DNA of 64,000 bases from Planctomycetota bacterium (GCA_947484275.1 CANKOY010000014.1:1-64000), one strand, 5' to 3'; numbered from the stretch's first letter, positions 1 through 10,485 are shown. Notes: generated by a model not told the origin, from the letters alone. Program-made: numbers and translations.

Positions 1-124
1 ACCCCTAGTCCTCTGATCGAATTTCACCCCTCAGGCCCTGCCCATCTGCTCCTCGCGCGGTTCTGATGGAACCGCAGGCTCCGCTCGCCGTCTAACCACC
101 GCCCCTCTCCCCCGCGAGGTCACC

Positions 125-1924
125 ATGTTGCGCCCCCTCAAGTCCCTCAGGATCTCTGGATTCGCGAGCCTAGCCGCACCCCTGGCCGCATTCGTCGGGG
201 CTTCGCCTCACCTGGGCGCCCAGCAGGAGATCACGATCTCCATCGACTGGAAGGGGCCCACGATCAACCAGATCTCCACGGGCACCGGCGTTCGCATCAC
301 CGAAGCCGACCTGCTCAACCCAGGTTCGGGTGCGCCGATGGTCGGTGTCCAGCCGCCGCCGCGGATCCGGTACACCGGCGCCGTCCTCGGCTTGATTCAG
401 TATCCAAGCTGCGTTGGGCACATTCCTGGCGTTGGCTGCGGCATCGAAGTCGATGCCTTCTCGGAAGGCAGCGACGAGAAATTCCGGCCCTCACCGATGC
501 TGCCGGGTCGCCTGTGGTTCTCGGTGGATGAGTTCGCTATCGGAGCTCCCGCGTTCATCGGGTTCCCCCAGGTCGCGACCGAGGGGCCCATCGGCGATGT
601 GTCCGCCGACCTGTTCACCGATGCCGGCCTTCCGCCGGGACCTGTGCCTCCCGGGGTCATCTTGCGCGCGAGCGTGGGCGCGATCGACGGCAACGGCCTC
701 ACCTCGGCAACTGGTTTCAGCTACCCCGGGCTCGGGCTGGTGGAGCCCAACCCCGCCTCTCCCGGCGCCTTGAACCCAGGCGACAACATCGATGCCCTCG
801 ACATCGATGGCTCGCAGACCTTTCCTGCAGGTGGCGTCTACTTTTCGCTCGACGGTGCGTTCCTGGACGTCAAGGCCGGCGTGCCCAACTCCGGTTCGGC
901 AGGCGCCAACGGCGCGAACTTTCGCCCCGGCGACGTGCTGCGGACCGCGACTCCGGGAAGCCTGCCGACGCGCTACGCCACAGCCTCCCAACTGGGTCTC
1001 GATGCATTCGGTCCGGGCACGGACGATGTCGACGGTTTGATTCTCGTGGAGAACGGCGACGGGGTTTTCCAGCCAAGCCTCGGCGATTACGACTGGGTCG
1101 GGACGCCGGGGCCGAAGGACATGCTGATGTTCTCGGTGCGCCGCGGTTCGGCCGTGATCGGGATGCCCGACAGCATTTTTGGCCTGCCGATCGAGCCCGG
1201 CGACATCCTGGTTCCGCCGCGCGGCGCGAGCACGTTTCCGGGGATCTGGATCGCCGCCGAGAACCTCGGCTTGGCGACCCGGCGCGAAACACCGGCCCTC
1301 GACGCGGGCGACGACGTCGATGCGCTCGACTTCACCAAACGCCCCTACTACGACTGCAACAAGAATGGCATCGAGGACTCGGTGGACATCGCAGTCGGTT
1401 CGTCCATGGACGCCAACGGCAACGGCATCCCCGACGAGTGCGAAGACCTCAAGATGCGCTTTTGCTTCTGTCTGGCGGACTACGCCCCCTGCGGAAACGG
1501 CGGTTTCTACCCGGGCTCGAACGAGGGCTGTCGCAACTCCAGCGGCCTGGGCGCAATGATGGTGGCGAACGGATCGACGAGCGTGGCGACGGACGACATG
1601 ACGCTCCAGCTGACACAGCTTCCGCTGAACAAGCCCGGGATCATCATCATGTCGCCGAACGCGACCACCCCGATGATGTTCGGCGACGGAGTCCTGTGCC
1701 TGACTTCGCCGATCTACCGCTACTTCGGGATGAATTCGGGCGCCACCGGGTCGATGACCTTCGGCCCGGGCCTGATCGGGCATGCGAACGCGAACTTCCC
1801 TCCACTGGGCCACGTCGCGCCGGGCAGCACCTTCTACTTCCAAGGCTGGTTCCGCGATCCTCCCGGACCCTGCGGCACGGGCAAGAACCTGACCAACGCA
1901 GTGCGAATCAACTTCGTGCAGTAG
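125..1924 (+). CDS. Secreted planctomycete-type protein with Ca-binding-like repeats
   Basis: A 599-aa exported protein of unknown function. Residues 1-33 form a signal peptide (basic start, hydrophobic stretch, LGAQQ near the cut). The middle part is a beta-rich region with recurrent 'GD..DALD' segments. Around residues 408-441 lie two Asp/Asn-rich repeats (DCNKNGIEDS and DANGNGIPDEC), which resemble thrombospondin type 3 or dockerin calcium loops and are very common in planctomycete secreted proteins. The C-terminal ~150 residues (FCFC, CGNGG, then a conserved WFRDP.GPCG ending) match a module that recurs at the end of many exoproteins in this phylum. GAGGT lies 4 nt before the ATG. It converges on the efflux operon with only 15 nt between. 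The role is unknown; extracellular or surface location is an inference. Confidence 0.75.
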   Translation: MLRPLKSLRISGFASLAAPLAAFVGASPHLGAQQEITISIDWKGPTINQISTGTGVRITEADLLNPGSGAPMVGVQPPPRIRYTGAVLGLIQYPSCVGHIPGVGCGIEVDAFSEGSDEKFRPSPMLPGRLWFSVDEFAIGAPAFIGFPQVATEGPIGDVSADLFTDAGLPPGPVPPGVILRASVGAIDGNGLTSATGFSYPGLGLVEPNPASPGALNPGDNIDALDIDGSQTFPAGGVYFSLDGAFLDVKAGVPNSGSAGANGANFRPGDVLRTATPGSLPTRYATASQLGLDAFGPGTDDVDGLILVENGDGVFQPSLGDYDWVGTPGPKDMLMFSVRRGSAVIGMPDSIFGLPIEPGDILVPPRGASTFPGIWIAAENLGLATRRETPALDAGDDVDALDFTKRPYYDCNKNGIEDSVDIAVGSSMDANGNGIPDECEDLKMRFCFCLADYAPCGNGGFYPGSNEGCRNSSGLGAMMVANGSTSVATDDMTLQLTQLPLNKPGIIIMSPNATTPMMFGDGVLCLTSPIYRYFGMNSGATGSMTFGPGLIGHANANFPPLGHVAPGSTFYFQGWFRDPPGPCGTGKNLTNAVRINFVQ

Positions 1925-1939
1925 GGGGAGGGGGCCGGA

Positions 1940-4900
1940 TCAGGTGGCGGCTTCGGTCGGCTCCCGATCGCGCGACGCCGCGTACCTTGAAGACCGCCAG
2001 CGCACCACGCGCCCCTCGAAGGCCATGCGCAGATCGTCCAGAACTGAGTAGGCAAGGGGCACGACCCAAAGCGTGAAGAACGTCGCCACGCTAAGGCCAC
2101 CGGCGACGCAGGTCGCCAGCGCGCGGTAGTCAATGCCGTCGCCGGGCGGCTCGGCGAGGGCCATGGGAATCAAACCCGCCACGGTGGTCAGAGCCGTCAT
2201 CAGCACAGGCCGCACGCGGTTCGAGCAGCCATCGAGGATCGCCCGTGCGCGGTCCGTTCCCTCGCGACGCAGATTGTGGATGCGATCGACAAGGACGATG
2301 CCGTTGTTGACCACTACGCCTACGAGGATGATCACGCCAATCCATGCGACGGAATCCATGGCCGTGTTCGTGAGGTACATCGTCCACTTGGCGCCGACGA
2401 TGGCGAACGGAATCGTGAACAGCACCGAGATCGGCAGCAGGAACGATTCGAACAAGACGCCCATCAGCAGAAACACCAGCACGATCGACAGGCCGAGGGC
2501 GGCGTAGATATCCTTCATCTCGGAATCCTGTCGCGCGCTCACGAGGTCCTCTTCCACCACCGAATAGCCGCGCGGAAACTCGAGGCCCGCGAGCACCAGG
2601 TGCCCCAAGTCCGAGAGTTCGCGCTGGCGCAGGGGATCCTCCACGCGCGCCGTGATCTGAAAGGAAGCCCTGCCATTGAAGCGCTCGATCGTGCGGCTGG
2701 CGCGCGCGTACTCGAGCGTTGAGAATGTGGAGAGTGGCACCGCGCTCGCGCCGCCGCGGATCTCCAGGTCGCGCAAGGTCGACAGGCCGGCGGCCTGTTC
2801 GTTGTCGTACTCGATGATCAGCGGGACCTCGCGGCCGGGTTCCTGGAATTGGGGCAGTTGCCATCCCCGCAGGGCCCAGGCGACGTTTTGCAGTGCGTTC
2901 TGGGGTGAAATGCCCATCAAGTGGGCCAAGTCCGAGTCGAGCACGACGCGCACCTGCTCAGGCGCGTTCGCGAGGGGCGACTCGACGTCCATGAGGCCGG
3001 GGATGGTCTCCAGGAGACGCACAGCCTGTTCGCCGAGCACTGCGAGTTGCTCGGAGTTGGGACCGGCGATCCGGAACACGACCATGTTGCGGTTGCGCTC
3101 GTCGGCGCTGTCGTCGCCCCCGATGCGCAGCGTGTGTCCGGGCCGCGGTTCCAAGTACTTGCGCAGGTCCGCGATCACGCCGTCGCGTTCTTCACGGGTG
3201 CGCGTCCCATCCCAATAGACGTTGACGCGACCGCCATCCTTGTCGAAGCGACACGCCATGTGCTGGAAGCCGTACTGTTCCCTGCGCGATTCGAAGAAGC
3301 GCTCGTAGTGAAGGATCTCCGTTTCGGCCTGGTCGAGCGTGAAGTTGTCCTCCAGCTCGACGTCGACGCCCACTCGGCTGGTGTTCTCATCCTGGCCGAA
3401 GGCCGCCACTTTCATGTTCGTCAGGGGAATGACGACCGACGCGAGCACCAGGAGTGAGGCGAACGAGGCCCAGAAGCGATGGGCGAGCGTCCACTCCAAG
3501 AGCCTGCGGTTGAGGGCGATGCAACTGTCCACGATTCCGCTGGTTTGCGGTTGCCAGTGAACCGGCGCGGCGGGAAGGCCGCGGGCGCGTCGTGCCCAGG
3601 CTCCCGCGGCGAACAGCAGAAAACCCACCGCGAAGACGGTCGCGGCTACATGCATGCCGATGGCCACCGAAGGTCTTCCGAGCGGGCTGAGCGAATCCCA
3701 ATGCCGTCCGAGGAGCCCATAGGAATGGCTGCCCGTGACCGTCGCGAACTGCGTGGCAACGTCCGAAGTGCTCAGGATTGCCCGTGCGCGCCAAATGACC
3801 ACGCCGATCACGCCTGCCGCCAGGATCCAGCGCAGAGGGGCGACCACGGCGAGGACGCCGCGCTCCATTCCATGCAGCACGCACATGCCGCCGTAGGCGA
3901 CCCTGCGCAGCAACCCCACGATCGCGTTGATTGCGCGGCCCGGGATCGCGGCGATCGGCGCGATACGCACAGCCAGGCGCTCGGTCCGCGCATGTCGCGG
4001 TCCGATGACGCGCGCCGTGATCACCGGCAGGAAAATCAGCGCAGCCAGCAGACTGGCGAGCAGCGACGCGCACAGGGGCAGGCCGAGAGCGCCGAACATC
4101 AGGCGCAGGATCGGGTTCTCGCCCATGAAGATCATCGGCAAGAACACAACCACCGTCGTCATGGTCGAGAGGATCACCGCCAGGGCCACGGTGCGCGTGC
4201 CGCGCGCAGACGCTTCATCGGGGGCAAGTCCGTTGTCGCGCAGGCGCGTGATGTTCTCCACCACGACGACCGCGTTGTCGACGAGCATGCCCATCGCGAG
4301 CGTGATGCCCGCCATGGTCAGCAGGTTGAAGGTCCCGCCGCTGAAATACGTCCAGGCGACAGCGATGAGCACGGACACCGGAATCGCAAGCGCCATGCAC
4401 AGCGTCAGGCGCACCCGCGGGAGGAACAGGAACAAGATCACCAGCGAGAGCAGTCCGCCGACAAGCGCCGTGTCGCGCAGTTGTCCCAGGGAGTCCTCGA
4501 TGATCTCGCCCTGGCTGAAGAACACCAGGAACTTGAACTCGCCGGCGAGCCTGGGATCGTTCTGCAGCTCATCGATTGCGGCCTGCATCCGGTGGCAGAC
4601 CTCGACCACGTTCGCTTGGGACTCTTTCTTAACCTCGCCGAAGTAGGCGTAGGTGCCGTCCATGCGGAACAGCCGGTTGCGCACGCTCTTGGCGTCGATG
4701 ACGCGCGCCACGTCCCCCAGGACCAGACCGCCCTCGATCGGGTAGGTCTCGATCTCCGACTTGGTGCGAAAGCGCATGTCGCTGCGCAAAAGGACGCGCC
4801 GGCCACCGTCGGTGACCTCGCCCATGGGCAAGGCGAAGTTGTCCGCGGAGAGGCGCCCGATCAGGGCGCCGATGTCAAGCCCCGCGGCGCGCACGCGATC

Positions 4901-5512
4901 CTCGTTCAATTCGATGCGCACCGAGTCGTCGAGCACGCCCCACAAATCGAGCCGACCGATCCCGTCGACGCTCTCGAGCCTGCGCCTGATCACCGTGTCG
5001 ATCAGGAAATCCGTGCGCGGCGAGTCGCCAGGGTGCAGCATGGCGAAGAACATCACCGGCATGTCCGACTCGGACCAGGACCAGATGCCGATCTCGCGCA
5101 CGGTCCGCGGCAGCTTGGGGCGCGCGCGCTCGATGCGATCGCGGACCTCCGCCTTGGCCAAGTCCATGTCGACGTCCGAGTCAAAGCGCACGGAGATGCC
5201 CACTTGATCTTCGGAGGATGTCGAGCTCAGGCTCTTGATGCCGGTGATCGTGCGCAGCTCCTCTTCGAGCAAGCGCGCGACCTGATCCTCGTTTTCCTGG
5301 GCGCTGGACCCTGGATGGACCGCGTACACCTGCAATCCTGGCTCGACGATGCCGTCAGGCATCAATTGCATCGGGATGCGCACGTAGGCGATGGCGCCGA
5401 TCACCATCAGAGTCACGAACACCACCAAGAGCGTCACCGGACGTCGAACCAATCCGGCGAAGAAACTGTCGGCGGCGGAATCCTGCTCGCTGAGCTCTGA
5501 CGGCGTGCTCAT
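1940..5512 (-). CDS. RND efflux permease (second of a pair)
   Basis: A 1190-aa inner-membrane transporter of the AcrB/MdtBC (HAE-1-like) RND superfamily, driving proton-coupled export with the adaptor encoded upstream. Seen: N-terminal TM helix (LLVVFVTLMVIGAIAYVRIP), the TM4 motif MLVDNAVVVVENI, porter regions and a C-terminal TM block with LVGVVVNNGIVLVDRI. Only the first Asp of the TM4 'DD' pair of AcrB is present (DN here), as in many related families. Odd: about 200 extra residues, including additional hydrophobic helices, lie between the TM6 region and the second porter domain (roughly residues 510-710), making it longer than the usual ~1040 aa. Its start overlaps the preceding permease stop by 4 nt, so the two are translationally coupled. 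Substrate unknown. Confidence 0.9.
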   Translation of the reverse strand: MSTPSELSEQDSAADSFFAGLVRRPVTLLVVFVTLMVIGAIAYVRIPMQLMPDGIVEPGLQVYAVHPGSSAQENEDQVARLLEEELRTITGIKSLSSTSSEDQVGISVRFDSDVDMDLAKAEVRDRIERARPKLPRTVREIGIWSWSESDMPVMFFAMLHPGDSPRTDFLIDTVIRRRLESVDGIGRLDLWGVLDDSVRIELNEDRVRAAGLDIGALIGRLSADNFALPMGEVTDGGRRVLLRSDMRFRTKSEIETYPIEGGLVLGDVARVIDAKSVRNRLFRMDGTYAYFGEVKKESQANVVEVCHRMQAAIDELQNDPRLAGEFKFLVFFSQGEIIEDSLGQLRDTALVGGLLSLVILFLFLPRVRLTLCMALAIPVSVLIAVAWTYFSGGTFNLLTMAGITLAMGMLVDNAVVVVENITRLRDNGLAPDEASARGTRTVALAVILSTMTTVVVFLPMIFMGENPILRLMFGALGLPLCASLLASLLAALIFLPVITARVIGPRHARTERLAVRIAPIAAIPGRAINAIVGLLRRVAYGGMCVLHGMERGVLAVVAPLRWILAAGVIGVVIWRARAILSTSDVATQFATVTGSHSYGLLGRHWDSLSPLGRPSVAIGMHVAATVFAVGFLLFAAGAWARRARGLPAAPVHWQPQTSGIVDSCIALNRRLLEWTLAHRFWASFASLLVLASVVIPLTNMKVAAFGQDENTSRVGVDVELEDNFTLDQAETEILHYERFFESRREQYGFQHMACRFDKDGGRVNVYWDGTRTREERDGVIADLRKYLEPRPGHTLRIGGDDSADERNRNMVVFRIAGPNSEQLAVLGEQAVRLLETIPGLMDVESPLANAPEQVRVVLDSDLAHLMGISPQNALQNVAWALRGWQLPQFQEPGREVPLIIEYDNEQAAGLSTLRDLEIRGGASAVPLSTFSTLEYARASRTIERFNGRASFQITARVEDPLRQRELSDLGHLVLAGLEFPRGYSVVEEDLVSARQDSEMKDIYAALGLSIVLVFLLMGVLFESFLLPISVLFTIPFAIVGAKWTMYLTNTAMDSVAWIGVIILVGVVVNNGIVLVDRIHNLRREGTDRARAILDGCSNRVRPVLMTALTTVAGLIPMALAEPPGDGIDYRALATCVAGGLSVATFFTLWVVPLAYSVLDDLRMAFEGRVVRWRSSRYAASRDREPTEAAT

Positions 5513-8500
5513 CCGACCCTGGCCTGTGCGCCGCGCGCGTACACGACGTAGTAGACCGCCGGCACCACAATCAACGTCAGGAGCGTGGAGGTCGACAACC
5601 CCGCGATCACGGTGATCGCCATGGGCACGCGGATTTCTGCGCCCTCGCCGCCGGTGAGCGACGAGATCAGCGGCAGTTGGTCGAGCCAGCCTGTCAGCGG
5701 CAGCAACCCGAGCACGGTCGTCGCCGTGGTCATCATGATCGGGCGCAGGCGTGTCGTGCCGGCTTCCACGAGCGCTTCGATCAAAGCCGCTCCGCTCGCG
5801 CGCTGCTGATTGACGCGGTCGATCAGCACGATCGCATTGTTGACGACGACGCCCGACAACAGGATCACGCCCAGGAAGACGGTCACCGAAATTGGAATCG
5901 AGAGCGCCTCGAGCACCAGTACCACGCCCACCATGGCCAGCGGAACGGTCACCAGGACGATCAGCGGCTGCACCAGGGACTCGAACTGACAGGCCATGAC
6001 GACGTAGACGAGAAACAGCGCCAAGTACAGTGCGAACTGCAGGCTCGACTGGGCCTCATCGAGCTCGCGCTTCTGACCGCCGAGCTGCACGGTCACATCC
6101 CCCGGCGGCGTCATGGTCGCCAGTCGCCGTTCGATCTCCTGATTGAGCCCGCCGAGGTCCAGTCCGCCCCCCGATGCCGTGACGAGGATTGCGCGCGTGT
6201 TGCCGCGGCGGCGAATTTCGGCCGGGCCTTGGACGCGATCGATCGTCGCCACCGAGCGCAGCGTCACCGGAGTCGGCGCGCTGGGATTGACGATCAAGTC
6301 GAGCACGTGATCGAGGCTGGCGAGCAGCACCTCGTCGCCCTGCACGCGCACGTCGATGCGCTCCTCGCCCTGGTCGAAGCGCGTGCTGACGTTGCCCAGC
6401 ACTTGGTCGCGCACTAGCTTGGAAACTAGATCGAGGCTCAGGCCGTATTGCAGCGTTTTCTCGCGGTCGAACGTGATGCGAGCCTCGGGGTAACCGGCGC
6501 GCACCGTCGTGCGCACATCCTCGATGCCCGGCACCGCGGACACGCGCGCGAGCACGTCCGCGGCGACCGATTCCATGCGCTCGAGGTCGTGGCCGAGGAT
6601 TTCCACGGTGATCGGCGCGTCGAGAGCAAAGGGCGTGGGCCGGCGCACGTCGATGGAGCGCACCGCGGGATCCGCCGCGACGATGCTGCGCGCGCGGGCG
6701 AGCAACAACTCCTCGCCGCCGTCGGCCGCCGCAGCCGGTTGCAGGCGCACGGTCAGGCGCGCAGTGTGCTTGCCCTCGATGTCGCGCGTCAGCGTGTCCT
6801 TTTCCACGCCCACGGTCAGGGCGGTGGTTTCAACGCCCGGCAGGGCGCGCACTTCCTGTTCCAGGCGGGACATCACGCGCTCGGTGGTTTCCAGGGGCGT
6901 TCCGACGCCCAGGGCCGTGTACAGCGTGAACTCACCTTGACGAATCTCCGGCAGGAGCTCGAGGCCGAGTTTCTGCACGCGCCAACCGGCGAAGGCCGAA
7001 AGCGAAATCGCGATCGCGATCACCATCCACGGCGAGTGCATGGCTGCGCGCATCAGGCGTGGATAAAAACCGGCCACCCTGCCCCAAATGAAGTCGAAGG
7101 CGAAGTGGAATGGGTACAAGAGCCATCCGAGCAGCACGCCCAGTGCCTTCGCGATCGCGAGCAGTGCGAAGGTGATCGCCCCCAGGAGCCAGAATACGGC
7201 GCGTCCGATGGACACCAGCGTGTCTGGGATGAAGCTGTTCCAGGTCCAGAGGAGCTTTGCGCGCGCCTGGGGCGGCATGGGTGTTTCACGGCTACGCTCG
7301 CCATCGGCGAGCCAGTTTCGCGAAGCCAACATCGGAATGAACGTGATCGCGACCACAAGGGAAACCAACAGCGACCAGACCACAGTGACGGCCTGATCGC
7401 CGAAGATCTGCCCCGCGATTCCGTGCACGAACACGATCGGTGCGAAGACCGCGACTGTCGTCAATGTCGATGAAATCACGGCGCCCGCAACCTCCGACGT
7501 GCCGCGCAGGGCCGCGCGCCGCAGCGTGTCGCCCTCGCTGCGACAGCGCGTGATCGACTCGAGCACGACGATCGCGTTGTCCACCAGCATGCCGACGCCC
7601 AAGGCGAGTCCGCCGAGGGACATGATGTTCAACGTCACGTCGAGCATGTACATCGGCGCGAAGGTGACCACGACCGAGATCGGGATCGCGACCCCGATGA
7701 TGAACGTGCCCGCCATGCGCCGCAGGAAAATCCAGATCACGGCCACGGCCAACAGTGCGCCAAAGATCGCGGAGCTCTTGACGTCGTCTACCGCAGCCTT
7801 GATGAACGTGGACTGGTCGCTGAGCAGCTCCAGGCGCGCCTCGTCGCGCAGGCGCCAGCTCAGGAAGTCCATTTTCTCGCGCTCTTCCACGGTGAGTTCC
7901 GACGTGCGCTTGCCTTGCGCGTCGAATTCCGCGGCGGACTTCCTCTGGACTTCACTGCCAAAGAGCTTCTGCTTCACGCTCTCGGCGAGTTCGACGATGT
8001 TGGAGCCCGCCTCGCGATAGATCGCGATTTCAACCGCTTCTGCGCCAGAGAGTGTCGTCACCACTTCGCGCTCGGCGTTCGTGCGCTCGACCGTGGCGAT
8101 GTCCTTGACGCGGATCGTGGCTTCGCCGCGCCGCTCCAGGGCAAGCTCTTCGATCTCGCGCACGCGCTTGAATTCGTTGACCGTGCGCACGAGGTACTCG
8201 GTCGAGCCCTCGCGGATCATTCCTCCGGAGGCGTTGATGTTCTCCTCGGCCAGGCGCGCCGACAGCTGCGCCGGATCGATGCCGTGGGCGGCCATCTTGA
8301 ACGGATCGTTGCGAACGCGGATCTCCTCGATCAAGCCACCGCGAATCTGCACTGCGGCGACGCCTTGCATGCCTTCGAGTTCGCGCTGGATGCGATTTTC
8401 CGCCAGCCAGCGCAGTTGGATCAGGGCGTTCTCCCGCGAAGCTCCCGCGGCGCGGTCCTTGGGCAACGACAGGCCGATGCGCAGGATCGGATCGAGGTTG

Positions 8501-8970
8501 GGGTCGTAGCGCAGGATCAGCGGCCGTTCCGCGCCATCGGGCAGGAACACGCTGTCGAGCTTGTCGCGCACGTCCTGCACCGCGAAAGTCATCACGGTGC
8601 CCCAATCGAAATCGAGCACCACGTCGGAAGTTTCGGCGCGGGAGATCGACGTCGAGCGCACCAGATGGGGCAGTGTCGACAGGGCTTCCTGAATGCGCTC
8701 GGAGATGCGGTCCTCGATGTCCTCGGGCGCGGCTCCGCGGTAGGTGGTGCGCACCGTGACCGTTGGGTAACTGATCTCCGGCAGGAGATCGACGCGCAGC
8801 TTGCCCAGGGACACGAAGCCAAAAACTGCGATCGCAACGATGAACATCGTGATCGCCACGGGCCGCTCGACGACGAACGCGAGCTTGCCGCGCAGTGGCA
8901 GATCGCCCGCTTGTCGCGACTGGTCCTGCGCGCGTTCCACAGGCGCCGACCCTTGGTTGTCCTGTCCCAC
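5509..8970 (-). CDS. RND efflux permease (first of a pair)
   Basis: A 1153-aa RND-superfamily permease, paralogous to but distinct from its downstream partner. Seen: N-terminal TM helix (VAITMFIVAIAVFGFVSLGK), the PN1-type stretch LLPEISYPTVTVRTTY, TM4 motif MLVDNAIVVLESI, and C-terminal motif LLSGVVVNNAIVLIDRV. It also has an expanded cytoplasmic/TM segment between TM6 and TM7 containing several hydrophobic or amphipathic helices. GTG start with AGGAG 6 nt upstream, 9 nt after the adaptor stop. Two different permeases behind one adaptor suggests a heteromeric pump in the style of MdtB-MdtC. No outer-membrane channel gene is next to it. Confidence 0.9.
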   Translation of the reverse strand: MGQDNQGSAPVERAQDQSRQAGDLPLRGKLAFVVERPVAITMFIVAIAVFGFVSLGKLRVDLLPEISYPTVTVRTTYRGAAPEDIEDRISERIQEALSTLPHLVRSTSISRAETSDVVLDFDWGTVMTFAVQDVRDKLDSVFLPDGAERPLILRYDPNLDPILRIGLSLPKDRAAGASRENALIQLRWLAENRIQRELEGMQGVAAVQIRGGLIEEIRVRNDPFKMAAHGIDPAQLSARLAEENINASGGMIREGSTEYLVRTVNEFKRVREIEELALERRGEATIRVKDIATVERTNAEREVVTTLSGAEAVEIAIYREAGSNIVELAESVKQKLFGSEVQRKSAAEFDAQGKRTSELTVEEREKMDFLSWRLRDEARLELLSDQSTFIKAAVDDVKSSAIFGALLAVAVIWIFLRRMAGTFIIGVAIPISVVVTFAPMYMLDVTLNIMSLGGLALGVGMLVDNAIVVLESITRCRSEGDTLRRAALRGTSEVAGAVISSTLTTVAVFAPIVFVHGIAGQIFGDQAVTVVWSLLVSLVVAITFIPMLASRNWLADGERSRETPMPPQARAKLLWTWNSFIPDTLVSIGRAVFWLLGAITFALLAIAKALGVLLGWLLYPFHFAFDFIWGRVAGFYPRLMRAAMHSPWMVIAIAISLSAFAGWRVQKLGLELLPEIRQGEFTLYTALGVGTPLETTERVMSRLEQEVRALPGVETTALTVGVEKDTLTRDIEGKHTARLTVRLQPAAAADGGEELLLARARSIVAADPAVRSIDVRRPTPFALDAPITVEILGHDLERMESVAADVLARVSAVPGIEDVRTTVRAGYPEARITFDREKTLQYGLSLDLVSKLVRDQVLGNVSTRFDQGEERIDVRVQGDEVLLASLDHVLDLIVNPSAPTPVTLRSVATIDRVQGPAEIRRRGNTRAILVTASGGGLDLGGLNQEIERRLATMTPPGDVTVQLGGQKRELDEAQSSLQFALYLALFLVYVVMACQFESLVQPLIVLVTVPLAMVGVVLVLEALSIPISVTVFLGVILLSGVVVNNAIVLIDRVNQQRASGAALIEALVEAGTTRLRPIMMTTATTVLGLLPLTGWLDQLPLISSLTGGEGAEIRVPMAITVIAGLSTSTLLTLIVVPAVYYVVYARGAQARVG

Positions 8971-8979
8971 GGGCGGCTC

Positions 8980-10485
8980 CTACTGAACGTCGCCGCCAGC
9001 GGGCGGGGCGTCGGAGCGCGCGGTGGACGGCGCGCCCTCGGACGGCGCAGGCGGCTGAACCTCGGGCCCGGGCTCGGGGAGGGGCGGCGCTTTGTTCTCG
9101 TCCAACGCTGCGCCATCCTGCGCGTGCTCCGCAGCGGGCACTGCCTGAGGCACAGGTTCGCTCGCGTCGGCTACGGTGACTTCGACACCGTCCTCCAGAT
9201 CGCGATTGCCGACCACGATCACCGAGTCGCCGGGTTCAAGGCGTCCATCGCCCACAACTCGCACCTCGACGGACTCGTCGTCCGAGAGCACCTCTGCCAC
9301 GGCCACGCGCACGGCGCGATTCTCGCGCACGACGAACACGGTGGTCGTGTCGCCCTCGCGGCGCAGTGCGCGCTTGGGGATCACAAGGGCATCGGGGTGG
9401 CGCTCAGTGATGATCTCCAGGCGCACCAACATGCCAGGCAAGAGCTGCGCGTGAGGCGTGCCCTCGGCCGCTTGATTGAGTTGGGCGGTCACGCGGAAGT
9501 TGCCGGATTGGGCATCGATGGTGGGGGCGATGCGCAGGATCGTTCCGCCGAAGCGCCGACCGGGCAGGGCTTCCGCGCTGGCGAACAGCCCGACCTCGGC
9601 GGCGACCGCGCCTTCGGACGCGCCACTCGCAGCCAACTGCGTGCTCCCGTCGGTGCCCGTGAACAATCCCAGTTCGCGCTGCGGCCGGTAGAACACGGCC
9701 CGCAGTCGTTCTGGGTTGGTCAGCCTGAAGGCGCTCGTCGATCCGCTGATGGTGTCGCCTACGTTGATGTTGCGCGCGGCGAGCACACCGTCGAAGGGCG
9801 CGGTGATGCTCATGTTGGCGAGGTTCAAGCGCGCGCGCTCCAGGGTCAGTTCCGCGCGTTGCAGGGCCGTTTTCGCGTTGCCCTGGTCGAGCTGCACGCG
9901 CTCCAGGGCCAGTGCCGAGTTCCTGACTTCGCCCTCGGCGTTGTCGCGGGCCAGGCGCGAGGCCTCGAGGTCCTTGGGTGAAAGCAACGCCGGCCGGTCG
10001 GGGCTCGGCTGGGAGATGGCCACGTTGCGATCGTAGTCGCGCTGGGTCTGCCCGTGGCTGCGCTCGCTGACCGTCAGGCGCGCCTGGGCCTCGCGCACGG
10101 CCAATTCCAAGCGCGGTTCGGCGGCGCGCGCTTCGTCCAGGGCCACTTCAGCGTCGGCCGCGGCGATCGCCAACTCGCGTGTGTCCAACCGCGCGAACAC
10201 TTGGCCACGGACGACGCGATCGCCTTCCTCCACCAAAACCTCGACGACCAGGCCGCTGGAGCGCGCCATGACTTCGACCTGCTGCTCGGATTCGACGCGC
10301 GTGGTCGTCTCTAGGATGCGCAGCATTTCGCGGCGCACCACGGGTTCCACCCGCACGCGCGCCGGGTCGCGCTTCTTGATCGTGGCGGCCTCGATGGGGT
10401 GCGAGTCGGAGCCGTCCGATATCGGGTTGCAGGCGGCGGGGAACACGAGCAACGCCAAGGTTGCGAATCGCTGGGCGGTGGTCAT
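8980..10485 (-). CDS. RND periplasmic adaptor (membrane fusion) lipoprotein
   Basis: Adaptor subunit linking the two RND permeases to an outer-membrane channel. The chosen ATG gives a 501-aa protein opening with a lipoprotein signal peptide (TLALLVFPAAC, lipid-linked Cys), followed by the split biotinyl-lipoyl-like domain (EVLVEEGDRVVRGQVFARLD), a long alpha-helical hairpin (about residues 90-210), the returning lipoyl half (ITAPFDGVLAARNINVGD), a beta-barrel domain and a membrane-proximal domain. The C-terminal ~70 residues are a Pro/Ala/Glu-rich tail without recognisable fold. The frame stays open 33 codons further upstream, to 10584, but that stretch is Arg/Pro-rich and would bury the signal peptide. 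First gene of the three-gene efflux operon, divergent from moeA. Confidence 0.87.
   Translation of the reverse strand: MTTAQRFATLALLVFPAACNPISDGSDSHPIEAATIKKRDPARVRVEPVVRREMLRILETTTRVESEQQVEVMARSSGLVVEVLVEEGDRVVRGQVFARLDTRELAIAAADAEVALDEARAAEPRLELAVREAQARLTVSERSHGQTQRDYDRNVAISQPSPDRPALLSPKDLEASRLARDNAEGEVRNSALALERVQLDQGNAKTALQRAELTLERARLNLANMSITAPFDGVLAARNINVGDTISGSTSAFRLTNPERLRAVFYRPQRELGLFTGTDGSTQLAASGASEGAVAAEVGLFASAEALPGRRFGGTILRIAPTIDAQSGNFRVTAQLNQAAEGTPHAQLLPGMLVRLEIITERHPDALVIPKRALRREGDTTTVFVVRENRAVRVAVAEVLSDDESVEVRVVGDGRLEPGDSVIVVGNRDLEDGVEVTVADASEPVPQAVPAAEHAQDGAALDENKAPPLPEPGPEVQPPAPSEGAPSTARSDAPPAGGDVQ

Noticed and set aside
3479-5500. Long open frame antisense to the RND permease (about 670 codons)
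   Set aside because: It mirrors the codon pattern of the real gene on the other strand, is His/Arg/Asp-rich with no recognisable domain, and is expected in GC-rich DNA.
7915-9981. Long open frame antisense to the efflux permease and adaptor genes
   Set aside because: Composition (Arg, His, Gly) and lack of motifs mark it as an antisense shadow of two convincing genes.
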